A DNA stretch of 64,000 bases, taken from NCBI RefSeq assembly GCF_001687325.1, contig NZ_LZRD01000031.1:1-64000 (forward strand). Direction: 5' to 3'. This stretch comes from Streptomyces sp. PTY087I2. Its GTDB lineage: Bacteria; Actinomycetota; Actinomycetes; Streptomycetales; Streptomycetaceae. Position 1 is the stretch's first letter. Each line of letters starts with the position of its first letter. Shown here in pieces: positions 1 through 8,561 of this stretch. The position numbers were made by a program, and so were the translations under genes. The notes beneath the pieces were generated by a model. That model worked only from the letters and a program-made list of their open reading frames with translations, was not told where the DNA came from and searched no databases.

Positions 1-2517
1 GGCGGCGAGCCGGTCGGCGCAGCGCACCGCGCCCCACCAGGCCTGCGGGCGGCCGGTGGCCCGGTACACCGCGAGCAGCGCGACCAGCCCGCCCGCCGCC
101 CCGCCGCGCACCCCGTACCCGTCCTCGGCCGCGTTCGCCGCGCAGCTCAGCCGGACGGCCGGACCGGCCTGGTCCAGCACCTCCGGGTCGCCCAGCAGCG
201 TGCCCACCTCGGTCAGCGCGTACGCGATGCCGCCGAGGCCCGCGTACGCGCCGGAGCCCAGGGTCCCGAGCTCGTCGGCCCGACCGTGCAGGGCGTCCAG
301 CAGCCCCGGGACCGGGGCGAGCGCCTCGCGGGCCGCCTCGGCATACCGGGATACGCCGGTGAGCGCGGCGAGTTGGGCCAGGAAGAGGGCGGGTCCGGTG
401 TAGCCGCCCGCGACATCCGCCGCCATCGGCGTGAGCCGCCAGTAGCGTTCGCCGAGCAGTTCGAGCCCGATCCAGTTGGTGCGGCCCTCGTGCCGGTAGG
501 CGAGGGAGACGAGCTGGTCGCCCACCGACCGTGCGGCGGACAGCAGTTGCTCCGGCTCCGGCGCGGTCGCCGCACTCCGCGCCCGGCCGTCCGGACCGGG
601 CCGGTGCGGCGGCTGCGGGGAGGTGCTGACCATGGCGGTCCGGATGATCCGTTCCTGGTCCTGGCGGTCGACGGTGTCCATCGCGCGCACCTTCGCCTCG
701 ACGCGCGCGAGACCGGTGAGAGCGGCGTCGGACGCGGACGGGGCGGGCGCGGACGGGGCGGATGCGGACGGGGCGGGCGCGGACGGGTCGGGCGCCGGCC
801 CCGCGACCGTACGGCCGGTACCGCTCCACAGCTCCGTGGAGCCCGGCCGGGTGGCGAACACCGGTACGTCACCGCGCCACAGCTCCGCGATCTCCTCATC
901 CTCCACGCCGGGCAGCGCGGGCACACCCAGGAGCGGGGTGCGCAGCAGGGACAGCACCCGGTGCCGTTCGGTGGCGTCCCGCATCAGATCGGGGTGGGTC
1001 GACTCGTCCAGCAGCGTCGTGTACGTCCAGGTGGGGCGGGGCACGACGCGCACCTCGTCCCCGGCGAACCGCCGCAACGGCCCATCCGTGGAGAGGAGTT
1101 CGTCGCGGTGGTCGTGAATCGCCGTGTACCCGGCGCGGAAGCCGTCGCAGAGGGCTTCGGTGTACGCGGAGGGGTCGGCGGCCTCGGTGCCGAGCCGGGG
1201 CCGGTTGGCGGACTCGGTGAACCGCCCGGCTCGCCGTACCAGCCGCATGCGGTCGGTCCCGGCGTCCGCCCAGTCGGCGGTCTCGATGGGGGAGGAGGCG
1301 GCCCGGCCCCCGCCGATGGCGGACATGTCGAGCGCGGTGGTGTCCCCGACGAGCAACTGGGGGAGCAGGCCCACCCGGTGGACGGAGTCGTGCAGGGCCC
1401 GGGCGGCCGGATCGGCGGAACGGGCGGGCCCCAGCGGCGGGTGGAACAGGGTCTCCACGTCGACCAGCACCGGGTGCGGTCCGCAGGCGATCAGGTTCTC
1501 GTGGTGCAGATCCGTACCGTCCAGCGCGTGCAGCAGGGCCAGCAGCGCACCCTGGCGCCGGTAGAACCGCCGGGTCTCCGCCGCCGAGGCGCAGGGCCGC
1601 TCCTCGACGAACTCGGCCCAGCCGTAGTCCCCCCGGTCCAGGACGCGCAGCACCCGCAGCTCGGGGGCGCCCGGCAGCGAACCGAACCACTCGACAAGGG
1701 AGTTGAAGTGCCGGTGGGCCGCGAGCGGGCGCGGCTTGTAGACCAGCCGGGTACCGTCGGCGAACCGCAGGAGCATCACGGACCGGCCCCCGCGATGGCT
1801 GTCACCCGCACCGGCCTCGACCCCGGTGAGTGCCCCAGGACCCGTGGAGGTGCCGAGTGCTCCGGTCCGGTCGCCGAACACCCCTGCCGGGGCCAGCAGA
1901 TCCAGGTCGGCGGTGAGCCGCGCGATCAACTCGGCGAAGGCGTCAGCCGTGTTGAGGCAGGCCGTCGCGAGGAGGCGGGCCAGCACCGGGTACCCGGTGA
2001 CGAGCCGGTCGAGCCCGTCCCGGCGAGCGGTCACCGCGACGAAGTCCCGGAAGCGCTCCTCGGGCCCGTCCCCGCTCAACCGCCCGAGCCGCCGGGCTTC
2101 GTGCAGCTCGGTGACGAGGGTGCGCGCCGCGATCCGGGCCAGCCGCCGGGTCAACTGCCGCCGGAAGTCGGCGAGGACGGGCTTCCCGTCCCCCTCGGGC
2201 CCCCCGTCCGCCAGCGCGTCCCGGAGCCTGCCCGCGGCCGCCTCGACGAACGGCGCGACGATGGGCCCGAAGCCGCTGAGCCCCGGGTACGCGCGGTCGG
2301 CGACCACAACGTCACGCGGGGCGGCGGCGACGGCCTCCCGGGCGAAGGCCGCCCAGGCGGGTTCGCCGGACGTGCTGCCCCCGACGACACCGGGCAGCCA
2401 CCAGGGTTCGCCGCCCGTACCGTCGAGGGAAACGACGGAGACGGCGGGGGCGGAGGCGGGGACGGCGGGGGCAGGGCGACGGCTCGTACCTCTGTCGATC
2501 AGGTTCTTCTCCGCCAC
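1..2517 (-). CDS. lanM: class II lanthipeptide synthetase LanM (5' part, truncated by window edge)
   Basis: Bifunctional enzyme that dehydrates Ser/Thr in a precursor peptide and then closes (methyl)lanthionine rings. About 839 residues are visible. The frame starts at a GTG (2515-2517) preceded by GGGGAGG about 8 nt upstream and stays open to the window edge. The N-terminal dehydratase (DUF4135, kinase-like) shows VYKPRPLAAHRHFN near residue 260, DGTDLHHENL near 330 and VDVETLFHP near 352. A Ser/Ala/Pro repeat linker (about residues 574-595) leads into a LanC-like cyclase domain with NWIGLELL, GGYTGPALFLAQLA and GLGGIAYALTEVG. The zinc-ligand Cys/His motifs of LanC lie beyond the left edge. 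No precursor peptide gene is seen upstream, so it must lie downstream or elsewhere. The family is near certain; the product is unknown. Confidence 0.9.
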   Translation of the reverse strand, partial: MAEKNLIDRGTSRRPAPAVPASAPAVSVVSLDGTGGEPWWLPGVVGGSTSGEPAWAAFAREAVAAAPRDVVVADRAYPGLSGFGPIVAPFVEAAAGRLRDALADGGPEGDGKPVLADFRRQLTRRLARIAARTLVTELHEARRLGRLSGDGPEERFRDFVAVTARRDGLDRLVTGYPVLARLLATACLNTADAFAELIARLTADLDLLAPAGVFGDRTGALGTSTGPGALTGVEAGAGDSHRGGRSVMLLRFADGTRLVYKPRPLAAHRHFNSLVEWFGSLPGAPELRVLRVLDRGDYGWAEFVEERPCASAAETRRFYRRQGALLALLHALDGTDLHHENLIACGPHPVLVDVETLFHPPLGPARSADPAARALHDSVHRVGLLPQLLVGDTTALDMSAIGGGRAASSPIETADWADAGTDRMRLVRRAGRFTESANRPRLGTEAADPSAYTEALCDGFRAGYTAIHDHRDELLSTDGPLRRFAGDEVRVVPRPTWTYTTLLDESTHPDLMRDATERHRVLSLLRTPLLGVPALPGVEDEEIAELWRGDVPVFATRPGSTELWSGTGRTVAGPAPDPSAPAPSASAPSAPAPSASDAALTGLARVEAKVRAMDTVDRQDQERIIRTAMVSTSPQPPHRPGPDGRARSAATAPEPEQLLSAARSVGDQLVSLAYRHEGRTNWIGLELLGERYWRLTPMAADVAGGYTGPALFLAQLAALTGVSRYAEAAREALAPVPGLLDALHGRADELGTLGSGAYAGLGGIAYALTEVGTLLGDPEVLDQAGPAVRLSCAANAAEDGYGVRGGAAGGLVALLAVYRATGRPQAWWGAVRCADRLAA

Positions 2518-2912
2518 GCGCCCCGCACCTCCCCGGCCCCGGCCCGGCCCCGTGCGGACCGCCCGTGACCATCGTGGCGGGGGAGGGGGTACGGGCACAT
2601 GGGGGAGTCGCCCCCATCTTTCGCCCTCCGGCCCGCAGGGACCCCGGGCCCCCACAGCAGGGGAACACCCACCGGGCATGGCGGTTGCGGCGGGACGCCG
2701 GACCCGGCGGTGGCGAACGGCCGGCGGGCCCGACGGCGGCCGCCGCACACCGGCCCGGCAGTGGCGGCCGTTCGCCCCGCACCGGGCACGCCGGGGGCCG
2801 CCCGGACCGCCTCAGGGTGGGGCCGCCCGGACCGGCTCAGGGAGGGGCCGCCCGGACCAGCTCAGGGCCCGCCGCCGGGGCCTGGGGGCCCAAGCCCCAA
2901 CCCCCCAGCCCC
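2518..2912. other. 395-bp intergenic region between lacI stop and lanM start
   Basis: No convincing gene on either strand. I looked for a lanthipeptide precursor (small ORF with RBS and a Cys/Ser/Thr-rich core) and did not find one. The region contains a three-copy 25-bp direct repeat (separate entry) and the GC-rich RBS region of lanM at its left end. Confidence 0.6.
2794..2868. repeat. 25-bp tandem repeat, three copies
   Basis: Three head-to-tail units start at 2794, 2819 and 2844. Each begins GGGGCCGCCCGGACC and ends CTCAGGG, with only one to three differences between copies. Non-coding; lies between lacI and lanM. Confidence 0.85.
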
Positions 2913-4037
2913 CTACCCCCTCGGCGCCGCCGTCGACCCCCGGATCATCAGCTCGGCCGCGATGGTCGCGATGCCACCGGGCGGCGGGTTCTCCTTGCCC
3001 ATCGCGAGCCGCCCCGCCCGCGCGCCCGCCTCGAAGAGCGGCAGCCGGACCGTCGTCAGGGCCGGTACCGCGTCCACCGAGAACGGCAGGTCGTCGAAGC
3101 CCGCGACCGAGATGTCCTGCGGGATGCGCATCCCCTGGTCCCGGACCGCCGCGCACGCGCCCAGCGCCACGGTGTCGTTGGCGGCCACGATCGCGGTCAC
3201 GTCCGGTGCCCTGCGCAGGAGTTCGAGCGTGGCCTCGTACCCGGAGCGCCGGTCGTAGGGCCCGTGCACGACGAGCGGGTCGTCGTCGCCGGCCCCCCGC
3301 CCGCCGGAGCCCGCCGCCGTACCGCCCGCGTCGCCTCCCGCCGGAAGCGCGTCGAGCCCCGCCGCGCGCAGCGCCTCCCGGTGGCCCTCCAGCCGGTGCC
3401 GGGTCGTGGTGCGTTCCCGGGGCCCGGCGACGTAACCGATCCTGCGGTGGCCGAGCGAGATCAGGTGCTCGGTGAGGCGGCGGCCGCCGCCCCGGTTGTC
3501 GAACGCGAGGGCGGCGACGAGCGCGTCCCCGTCGGGCAGCGGGGGCCGCCCGCAGAAGACGATCCGGGTGCCCGCGTCCGCCAGCTTCGTCAGCTTCGCC
3601 GACATCGCGGCCTGGTGCGCCGGATTCTCGACCGCGCCGCCGGTGAGGACGACGGCGGCGGCGCGCTGGCGCTGGAGGAGCGTGAGATAGGTCAGCTCGC
3701 GCTCCGGGGAGCCGCCCGTGTTGCAGATGACGGCCAGCTTCTCGCCGCCCGCCCGCCCCGAACCGTCCCCGGGGCCGCCGATCTGCGTCTGCGCCGCCCC
3801 CGCCATGATCCCGAAGAAGGGGTCGGCGATGTCGTTGACCAGGATGCCGACCAGGTCGGACGTGGCCGCCGCGAGCGAACTGGCGGGGCCGTTGAGCACG
3901 TAGTCCAGGTCGTCCACCGCACGCAGGACCCGTTCCCGGGTCGAGGCCGCCACCGGGTAGTTGCCGTTCAGCACACGGGAGACGGTGGCCGGGGACACCC
4001 GGGCGCGGGCCGCCACATCCGCCAGGGTGACTGTCAT
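2913..4037 (-). CDS. LacI-family transcriptional regulator
   Basis: A 374-residue DNA-binding repressor or activator of the LacI/GalR family. The N-terminal helix-turn-helix is classical: TLADVAARARVSPATVSRVLN at residues 3-23, followed by the hinge helix region (ASSLAAATSDLVGILV). The rest is a periplasmic-binding-protein-like sugar-sensing domain (ADPFFG, FDNRGGG, ISLGHRRIGYVAG, VAGFDDLPF). It has a low-complexity Gly/Ala insert near residues 225-250 that is unusual for the family. It is divergent from the Gfo/Idh operon, with a palindromic operator between them at 4108-4127, so it very probably controls that operon. The ATG at 4037 was chosen because the conserved HTH begins right after it. 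Confidence 0.93.
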   Translation of the reverse strand: MTVTLADVAARARVSPATVSRVLNGNYPVAASTRERVLRAVDDLDYVLNGPASSLAAATSDLVGILVNDIADPFFGIMAGAAQTQIGGPGDGSGRAGGEKLAVICNTGGSPERELTYLTLLQRQRAAAVVLTGGAVENPAHQAAMSAKLTKLADAGTRIVFCGRPPLPDGDALVAALAFDNRGGGRRLTEHLISLGHRRIGYVAGPRERTTTRHRLEGHREALRAAGLDALPAGGDAGGTAAGSGGRGAGDDDPLVVHGPYDRRSGYEATLELLRRAPDVTAIVAANDTVALGACAAVRDQGMRIPQDISVAGFDDLPFSVDAVPALTTVRLPLFEAGARAGRLAMGKENPPPGGIATIAAELMIRGSTAAPRG

Positions 4038-4107
4038 CGCTGTCCTCCGTGAGGTCACGTGCGGCCCCCTCTTGTCCGGCCGCTGTCGGCAGGCTAGCGT
4101 CATCTTT

Positions 4108-4127
4108 CGTAGAAAGCGCTTGCTACG
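4108..4127. promoter_or_regulatory. LacI-type operator
   Basis: A 20-bp inverted repeat, CGTAGAAAGCGCTTGCTACG, with 9 of 10 base pairs matching and the central AGCGCT typical of LacI/GalR sites. It lies 71 bp upstream of the lacI start and 19 bp upstream of the oxidoreductase start, so binding would block the operon promoter and probably autoregulate lacI. Confidence 0.8.
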
Positions 4128-4146
4128 GCTGTATGGAGGGAACTTC

Positions 4147-5298
4147 GTGACACGCAGGACAGTGCGCATCGCCATGAACGGCGTCACGGGACGCATGGGA
4201 CACCGGCAGCACCTGGTGCGTTCGATCCTCGCGATCCGCGAGCAGGGGGGCCTGGATCTCGGCGACGGCGAGGTGGTGTGGCCCGAGCCCGTGCTCGTCG
4301 GCCGGCGCGCCCACGCCCTGGAGGAACTCGCCGAGCGCCACGGTCTGACCGAGTGGTCGACGGACCTGGACGCGGTGCTCGCGGACGACACGGTCGAGAT
4401 CTACTTCGACGCCCAGGTCACCTCGGCCCGGGTGGAGGCGATCAAGAAGGCGATCGCGGCGGGCAAGCACGTCTACACGGAGAAGCCGACCGCGACGGAC
4501 GTCGAGGGGGCCCTCGACCTGGCCCGCCTCGCGCGTGACGCCGGCATCAAGCACGGGGTCGTCCAGGACAAGATCTTCCTGCCGGGCCTGCGCAAGCTGA
4601 AGCGCCTGATCGACGGCGGATTCTTCGGCGAGATCCTGTCCGTGCGCGGGGAGTTCGGCTACTGGGTCTTCGAGGGCGACTGGCAGGAGGCCCAGCGCCC
4701 CTCGTGGAACTACCGCGCGGAGGACGGCGGCGGCATCGTCGTCGACATGTTCCCGCACTGGGAGTACGTGCTCCACGAACTGTTCGGCCAGGTCACCTCC
4801 GTAACCGCGCATGTCCGTACGCACGTTCCGCGGCGCTGGGACGAGCAGGGCAAGCCGTACGAGGCGACCGCCGACGACGCCGCGTACGGCATCTTCGAGC
4901 TGGCGGGCGGGGCCGTCGCGCAGATCAACTCCTCCTGGACGGTCCGGGTCAACCGGGACGAGCTGGTGGAGTTCCAGGTGGACGGCACGCACGGCTCGGC
5001 GGTGGCGGGCCTGCGCAACTGCCGCGTACAGCACCGTTCTTCGACGCCCAAGCCCGTCTGGAACCCGGACCTGCCGGTCACCGAATCGTTCCGTGACCAG
5101 TGGCAGGAGATCCCGGACAACCAGGAGTTCGACAACGGCTTCAAGGCCCAGTGGGAGCTGTTCCTGCGCCATGTCGTCCAGGACGCGCCGTACACCTGGG
5201 ACCTGCTGGCCGGCGCCCGGGGCGTCCAACTGGCCGAGCTGGGGCTGAAGTCGTCCGCCGAGGGCCGCCGCTTCGACATCCCGGAGCTGACGCTGTGA
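4147..5298 (+). CDS. Gfo/Idh/MocA-family oxidoreductase
   Basis: A 383-residue NAD(P)-dependent sugar or polyol dehydrogenase by family. The GTG start at 4147 has GGAGGG 6 nt upstream. The N-terminus (RIAMNGVTGRMGHRQHL) is the Rossmann dinucleotide-binding region, and HVYTEKPTA near residue 115 is the conserved EKP catalytic motif. First gene of a three-gene operon; its stop overlaps the next GTG start (GTGA). The neighbours, a DUF993 aldolase-like protein and a TIM-barrel isomerase, suggest oxidation, isomerisation and cleavage of a sugar. The substrate cannot be told from sequence. Expression is likely controlled by the adjacent LacI regulator. Confidence 0.88.
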   Translation: MTRRTVRIAMNGVTGRMGHRQHLVRSILAIREQGGLDLGDGEVVWPEPVLVGRRAHALEELAERHGLTEWSTDLDAVLADDTVEIYFDAQVTSARVEAIKKAIAAGKHVYTEKPTATDVEGALDLARLARDAGIKHGVVQDKIFLPGLRKLKRLIDGGFFGEILSVRGEFGYWVFEGDWQEAQRPSWNYRAEDGGGIVVDMFPHWEYVLHELFGQVTSVTAHVRTHVPRRWDEQGKPYEATADDAAYGIFELAGGAVAQINSSWTVRVNRDELVEFQVDGTHGSAVAGLRNCRVQHRSSTPKPVWNPDLPVTESFRDQWQEIPDNQEFDNGFKAQWELFLRHVVQDAPYTWDLLAGARGVQLAELGLKSSAEGRRFDIPELTL

Positions 5299-6452
5299 CG
5301 GCTGCCGTCCCACTGCCCCAGGGCTTGTACACCCCCCGCGCCACCCCGCTCGACCTGACGCCGGGCGCCGGCGCCCCCTCCTCCCGTACGGTCTTCTCGG
5401 CCGCGCACGTGGTCGCGGACCCGTACGCGGACATCGGCCCGGACGATCCGGCGGCCGTCGACTGGGAGTCCACGCTCGCCTTCCGCCGCCACCTCTGGTC
5501 GCACGGCCTGGGCGTCGCGGAGGCCATGGACACCGCGCAGCGCGGGATGGGCCTGGACTGGGCGGGCGCGGCCGAACTGATCCGCCGCTCGGCCGCCGAG
5601 GCGAAGGCGGTGGGCGGCCGGATCGCCTGCGGCGTGGGCACCGACCAGCTGCCCGACAACGGCGTCGCGCCCACCCTGGCCGAGGTCAGGGCCGCGTACG
5701 AGGAACAACTCGCCCTGGCCGAGGCGCACGGCGTCCAGCCGATCCTCATGGCGTCGCGCGCTCTGGCCCGCGCCGCCCGGGGCCCCGAGGACTACCTCGC
5801 CACGTACGCCCATCTCCTGCGCCAGGCGTCGGAACCGGGGATCCTGCACTGGCTGGGCCCGATGTTCGACCCGGCGCTCGAGGGCTACTGGGGCAGCACC
5901 GACCTCGACGCGGCCACGGACACCTTCCTCAAGGTCATCGCCGAACACCCGGACAAGGTCGACGGCATCAAGATCTCCCTCCTGGACGCGGCCCGCGAGA
6001 TCGACGTCCGCCGCCGCCTCCCGGGCGGGGTGCGCTGCTACACGGGCGACGACTTCAACTACCCCGAGCTGATCGCGGGCGACGAACGCGGCTTCAGCCA
6101 CGCCCTGTTGGGCATCTTCGACCCGCTGGGCCCGCTGGCGGCGCATGCGGTACGGGTGCTGGACACGGGGGACGTGGACGGTTTCCGGGCCCTCCTCGAC
6201 CCCACGGTCGAGCTGTCCCGTCACCTGTTCCAGCGGCCCACCCGCTTCTACAAGACGGGCGTGGTGTTCCTCGCCTGGCTGGCCGGCCACCAGGACCACT
6301 TCACGATGGTGGGCGGACTCCAGTCGGCCCGCTCGCTGCCGCATCTGGCGACGGCGTACGAACTGGCCGACGGCCTCGGCCTGTTCCCGGATCCCGACCT
6401 GGCCGCACACCGCATGCGCGCGCTGCTCGCCGTCCACGGAGGCACCCGATGA
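5295..6452 (+). CDS. DUF993 family protein (dihydrodipicolinate-synthase-like)
   Basis: A 385-residue protein that resembles the DUF993 family of actinobacterial (beta/alpha)8 proteins related to dihydrodipicolinate synthase/aldolases. Recognisable segments include LAFRRHLWSHGLGVAEAMDT, ACGVGTDQLP, DGIKISLLDAAREI and VRCYTGDDFNYPELI; the lysine in DGIKIS sits where the Schiff-base lysine of such aldolases would be, but this is inference. The GTG start at 5295 overlaps the previous stop, and its own stop overlaps the next ATG (ATGA), so the three genes are translationally coupled. The reaction is unknown. Confidence 0.82.
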   Translation: MTAAVPLPQGLYTPRATPLDLTPGAGAPSSRTVFSAAHVVADPYADIGPDDPAAVDWESTLAFRRHLWSHGLGVAEAMDTAQRGMGLDWAGAAELIRRSAAEAKAVGGRIACGVGTDQLPDNGVAPTLAEVRAAYEEQLALAEAHGVQPILMASRALARAARGPEDYLATYAHLLRQASEPGILHWLGPMFDPALEGYWGSTDLDAATDTFLKVIAEHPDKVDGIKISLLDAAREIDVRRRLPGGVRCYTGDDFNYPELIAGDERGFSHALLGIFDPLGPLAAHAVRVLDTGDVDGFRALLDPTVELSRHLFQRPTRFYKTGVVFLAWLAGHQDHFTMVGGLQSARSLPHLATAYELADGLGLFPDPDLAAHRMRALLAVHGGTR

Positions 6453-7285
6453 CCAACGGCGATCTGGCACGTCTGAGCATCAACCAGGAGACCGTCAAGC
6501 AGTGGTCGCTGCCGGAGCTCGCCGAGGGCTGCGTGAAGGCGGGCATCGGCAAGGTCGGCCTGTGGCGGGCCCCGGTGCAGGCGTACGGCGTCGAGCGCAC
6601 GGCACGGCTCCTCGCGGACGCCGGGCTCACCGTCACCAGCCTCTGCCGGGGCGGCTTCTTTACCGCCCTCGACCCCGCCGAACGCGCCCGCGCCCTGGAC
6701 GACAACCGGGAGGCGATCGACGAGGCGGCGGCCCTGTCCACCGACACCCTGGTCCTGGTCTCCGGCGGCCTCCCGCCCGGCAGCCGCGACCTGCACGGGG
6801 CCCGCGAGCGCGTGGCCGAGGCGCTGGCGGTGCTCGCCCCGTACGCCGCGACGCGAGGCGTACGGCTGGCGATCGAACCCCTGCACCCGATGTACGCGTC
6901 CGACCGCTGCGTGGTCTCCACCCTCGCCCAGGCCCTGGACCTCGCCGAACGCTTCCCGGCCGAACAGGTCGGGGTGGTCGTGGACACGTACCACCTGTGG
7001 TGGGACGACCAGGCGCTCGACCGGATCGCCCGTGCGGGCGCCGGCGGCCGTATCCACTCCTTCCAGCTGGCCGACTGGATCACCCCGCTCCCGGCGGGAG
7101 TTCTGCTGGGCCGGGGGCAACTGGGCGACGGAAGTGTGGACTTCAGGGCGTTCCGGAGCGCGGTGGAAGCAGCCGGCTTCGACGGCCCGATCGAGGTGGA
7201 GATCTTCAACGAGGCGCTGTGGGCCCGCGACGGGGCGGAGGTCCTGGCGGAAGTGGCGGAACGCTATGTGCGACATGCCTGCTGA
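6449..7285 (+). CDS. sugar phosphate isomerase/epimerase (TIM barrel)
   Basis: A 278-residue AP-endonuclease-2/xylose-isomerase-like TIM-barrel protein. It shows VKQWSLPELAEGCVKAGIG, then LAIEPLHPMYASDRC (metal-binding Glu/His), VVVDTYHLWWD (metal Asp/His) and IEVEIFNEALW (final Glu). It probably isomerises or epimerises the keto-sugar made by the upstream oxidoreductase. Start ATG overlaps the previous stop. Last gene of the LacI-controlled operon. Confidence 0.88.
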   Translation: MTNGDLARLSINQETVKQWSLPELAEGCVKAGIGKVGLWRAPVQAYGVERTARLLADAGLTVTSLCRGGFFTALDPAERARALDDNREAIDEAAALSTDTLVLVSGGLPPGSRDLHGARERVAEALAVLAPYAATRGVRLAIEPLHPMYASDRCVVSTLAQALDLAERFPAEQVGVVVDTYHLWWDDQALDRIARAGAGGRIHSFQLADWITPLPAGVLLGRGQLGDGSVDFRAFRSAVEAAGFDGPIEVEIFNEALWARDGAEVLAEVAERYVRHAC

Positions 7286-7426
7286 GAGCCCCGCACCCGG
7301 CCGAAGGTAAAGAGATCGCAAAGGACTGCAACCTTTGGGTACCCTCCCGGGTCACACATGGCGTCGGGACTTCCGGGGAGGGGTCCGGGGGGAACGGGAA
7401 GGCCCGACGGGAGGGGAAAGCGAGGG

Positions 7427-7450
7427 GGGTCCGGCCGCGAGGCCGGGCCC
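7427..7450. terminator. hairpin between convergent genes
   Basis: Stem GGGTCCGGCC / GGCCGGGCCC with loop GCGA, between the end of the catabolic operon and the end of the convergent SARP gene. No T-tract follows, as is common in Streptomyces. The rest of 7286-7498 holds no gene that I can see, apart from a smaller stem CAAAGG/CCTTTG at 7319-7337. Confidence 0.55.
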
Positions 7451-7498
7451 CATTCCGCTTTGTGCGTCTGCCTCGCGCGGCGCTCCTTACGGCCGGTT

Positions 7499-8392
7499 TC
7501 ACGCAGGGCTTCCCGCTTCCCGGCCGGTCTCGCGCAGCGTGGACAGGGTCATCAGCCCGGGATCCTGGGCGAGGAGCCGCGCGTGCAGGGCGCGCAGGGC
7601 GGGCCCCGGCTCGGACCCTAGCTCCGAGGCGACGCGGGCGCGGTGCCCGGCGTACACGACGAGCGCCTCGTTGCCCCGGTCCGAGCGGTGGAGCGCGAGC
7701 ATCAGAAGCCAGACGAACCGCTCGCGCATCGGGTATTTGTGCGCGGCGTAGTGCAGCAGCGGCACGCCGTAGCGGTGCCGGCCCAGCTCCATCTCCACCT
7801 CGGCCAGGACCTCCATGTCCGTCAGGAACCGCTCCTGGCGGAAGAGCCGTTCCCGCTCCATCATCGGCCCGTCGAGCCCCTCCACGAGCGGCCCCGTCGA
7901 CATGATGCGAGCCTGTTCGAGCAGGTCGGCGGCGCGCTCCAGCCGGCGGTCGCGGGCGGCCGCGAGACCGGCGACGGCGAGCCGTTCGTAGGCGTAGAGG
8001 TCGACGTCCGCGTCCCCGACGTCGAGCCGGTAGCCGCCCCCCGACCAGGCGATCTCCGCGCCCGGCCCGTCGGCGGTGCCCGGTTGCAGCAGGGCCCGGA
8101 GCCCCGAGACGGACTTCTGGATGAGGTTCTTCGCGTACGCCGGGTACTCCTGGCCCCACAGGGCCTCGGTCAGCTGGTCGACCCCCGTCTCCATGCCGGG
8201 CCGCAGGAGCAGCACCGCGAGGAGGGCCCGCTGTTTGGGCGGGCCGAGTTCCAGGGGAGTGGGCCCGCGGCTGACGACGAGGGGCCCGAAGAGCCGGATG
8301 GTCAGGCGCGACGGATCGAGGCCGTCGGGCGCCGCCCGCCCAGGTCTCGGGGCGGGCTCGTCCCGGCCGCGACGCAGCAGCACACCTGACAT
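7499..8392 (-). CDS. SARP/AfsR-family transcriptional regulator
   Basis: A 297-residue Streptomyces antibiotic regulatory protein. An OmpR-like winged helix (about residues 29-115, LTIRLFGPLVVSRG ... LGPPKQRALLAVLLL ... LTEALWGQEYPAYAKNLIQ) is followed by the bacterial transcriptional activator domain (about 125-285; DVDLYAYERLAVAG, FVWLLMLALHRSDR, ALVVYAGHRARVASELG). It lacks the NB-ARC/TPR part of large AfsR-type proteins, so it is a small SARP. Start ATG has GGGGGAG just upstream. Divergent from an MMPL exporter; three identical heptamers lie in the shared upstream region. Such proteins usually activate a secondary-metabolite cluster, but none is visible here beyond the distant lanM. Confidence 0.92.
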   Translation of the reverse strand: MSGVLLRRGRDEPAPRPGRAAPDGLDPSRLTIRLFGPLVVSRGPTPLELGPPKQRALLAVLLLRPGMETGVDQLTEALWGQEYPAYAKNLIQKSVSGLRALLQPGTADGPGAEIAWSGGGYRLDVGDADVDLYAYERLAVAGLAAARDRRLERAADLLEQARIMSTGPLVEGLDGPMMERERLFRQERFLTDMEVLAEVEMELGRHRYGVPLLHYAAHKYPMRERFVWLLMLALHRSDRGNEALVVYAGHRARVASELGSEPGPALRALHARLLAQDPGLMTLSTLRETGREAGSPA

Positions 8393-8456
8393 GTCTCCCC
8401 CTGAACGCCGTGAACGCCTCGTTCCCGCTTTCAGGCTACGGTGCGGCTCCGCTCCC

Positions 8457-8487
8457 TCCAGCGCATCGTCCAGCGTTCCGTCCAGCG
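8457..8487. promoter_or_regulatory. three TCCAGCG direct repeats, candidate SARP binding site
   Basis: Exact heptamers TCCAGCG begin at 8457, 8469 and 8481, a regular 12-bp spacing. SARPs bind direct heptamer repeats at about 11-bp spacing; the match in form and the position between the SARP gene and mmpL make this a candidate. The one-base difference in period lowers confidence. Confidence 0.4.
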
Positions 8488-8561
8488 GCGTACGTGAAGG
8501 TGGCCGGGACGCAGCTCACCGTGCCCGGCGAACGAGCGCCGCTTCCCCCGGAGAAGACCGT

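Noticed and set aside
286..2568. Long open frame on the plus strand (760 codons) opposite lanM
   Set aside because: It is the antisense shadow of lanM; the composition is Gly/Arg/Pro-rich without any motif, while the minus strand encodes clear LanM domains.
2312..2789. Minus-strand small ORFs upstream of lanM as a lanthipeptide precursor
   Set aside because: Arg-rich, no leader/core pattern, and they run into lanM in another frame.
1826..4052. Plus-strand open frames over the lanM/lacI junction
   Set aside because: Arg/Pro/Ser-rich translations with no domain; artefacts of high G+C. They cross two well-supported minus-strand genes.
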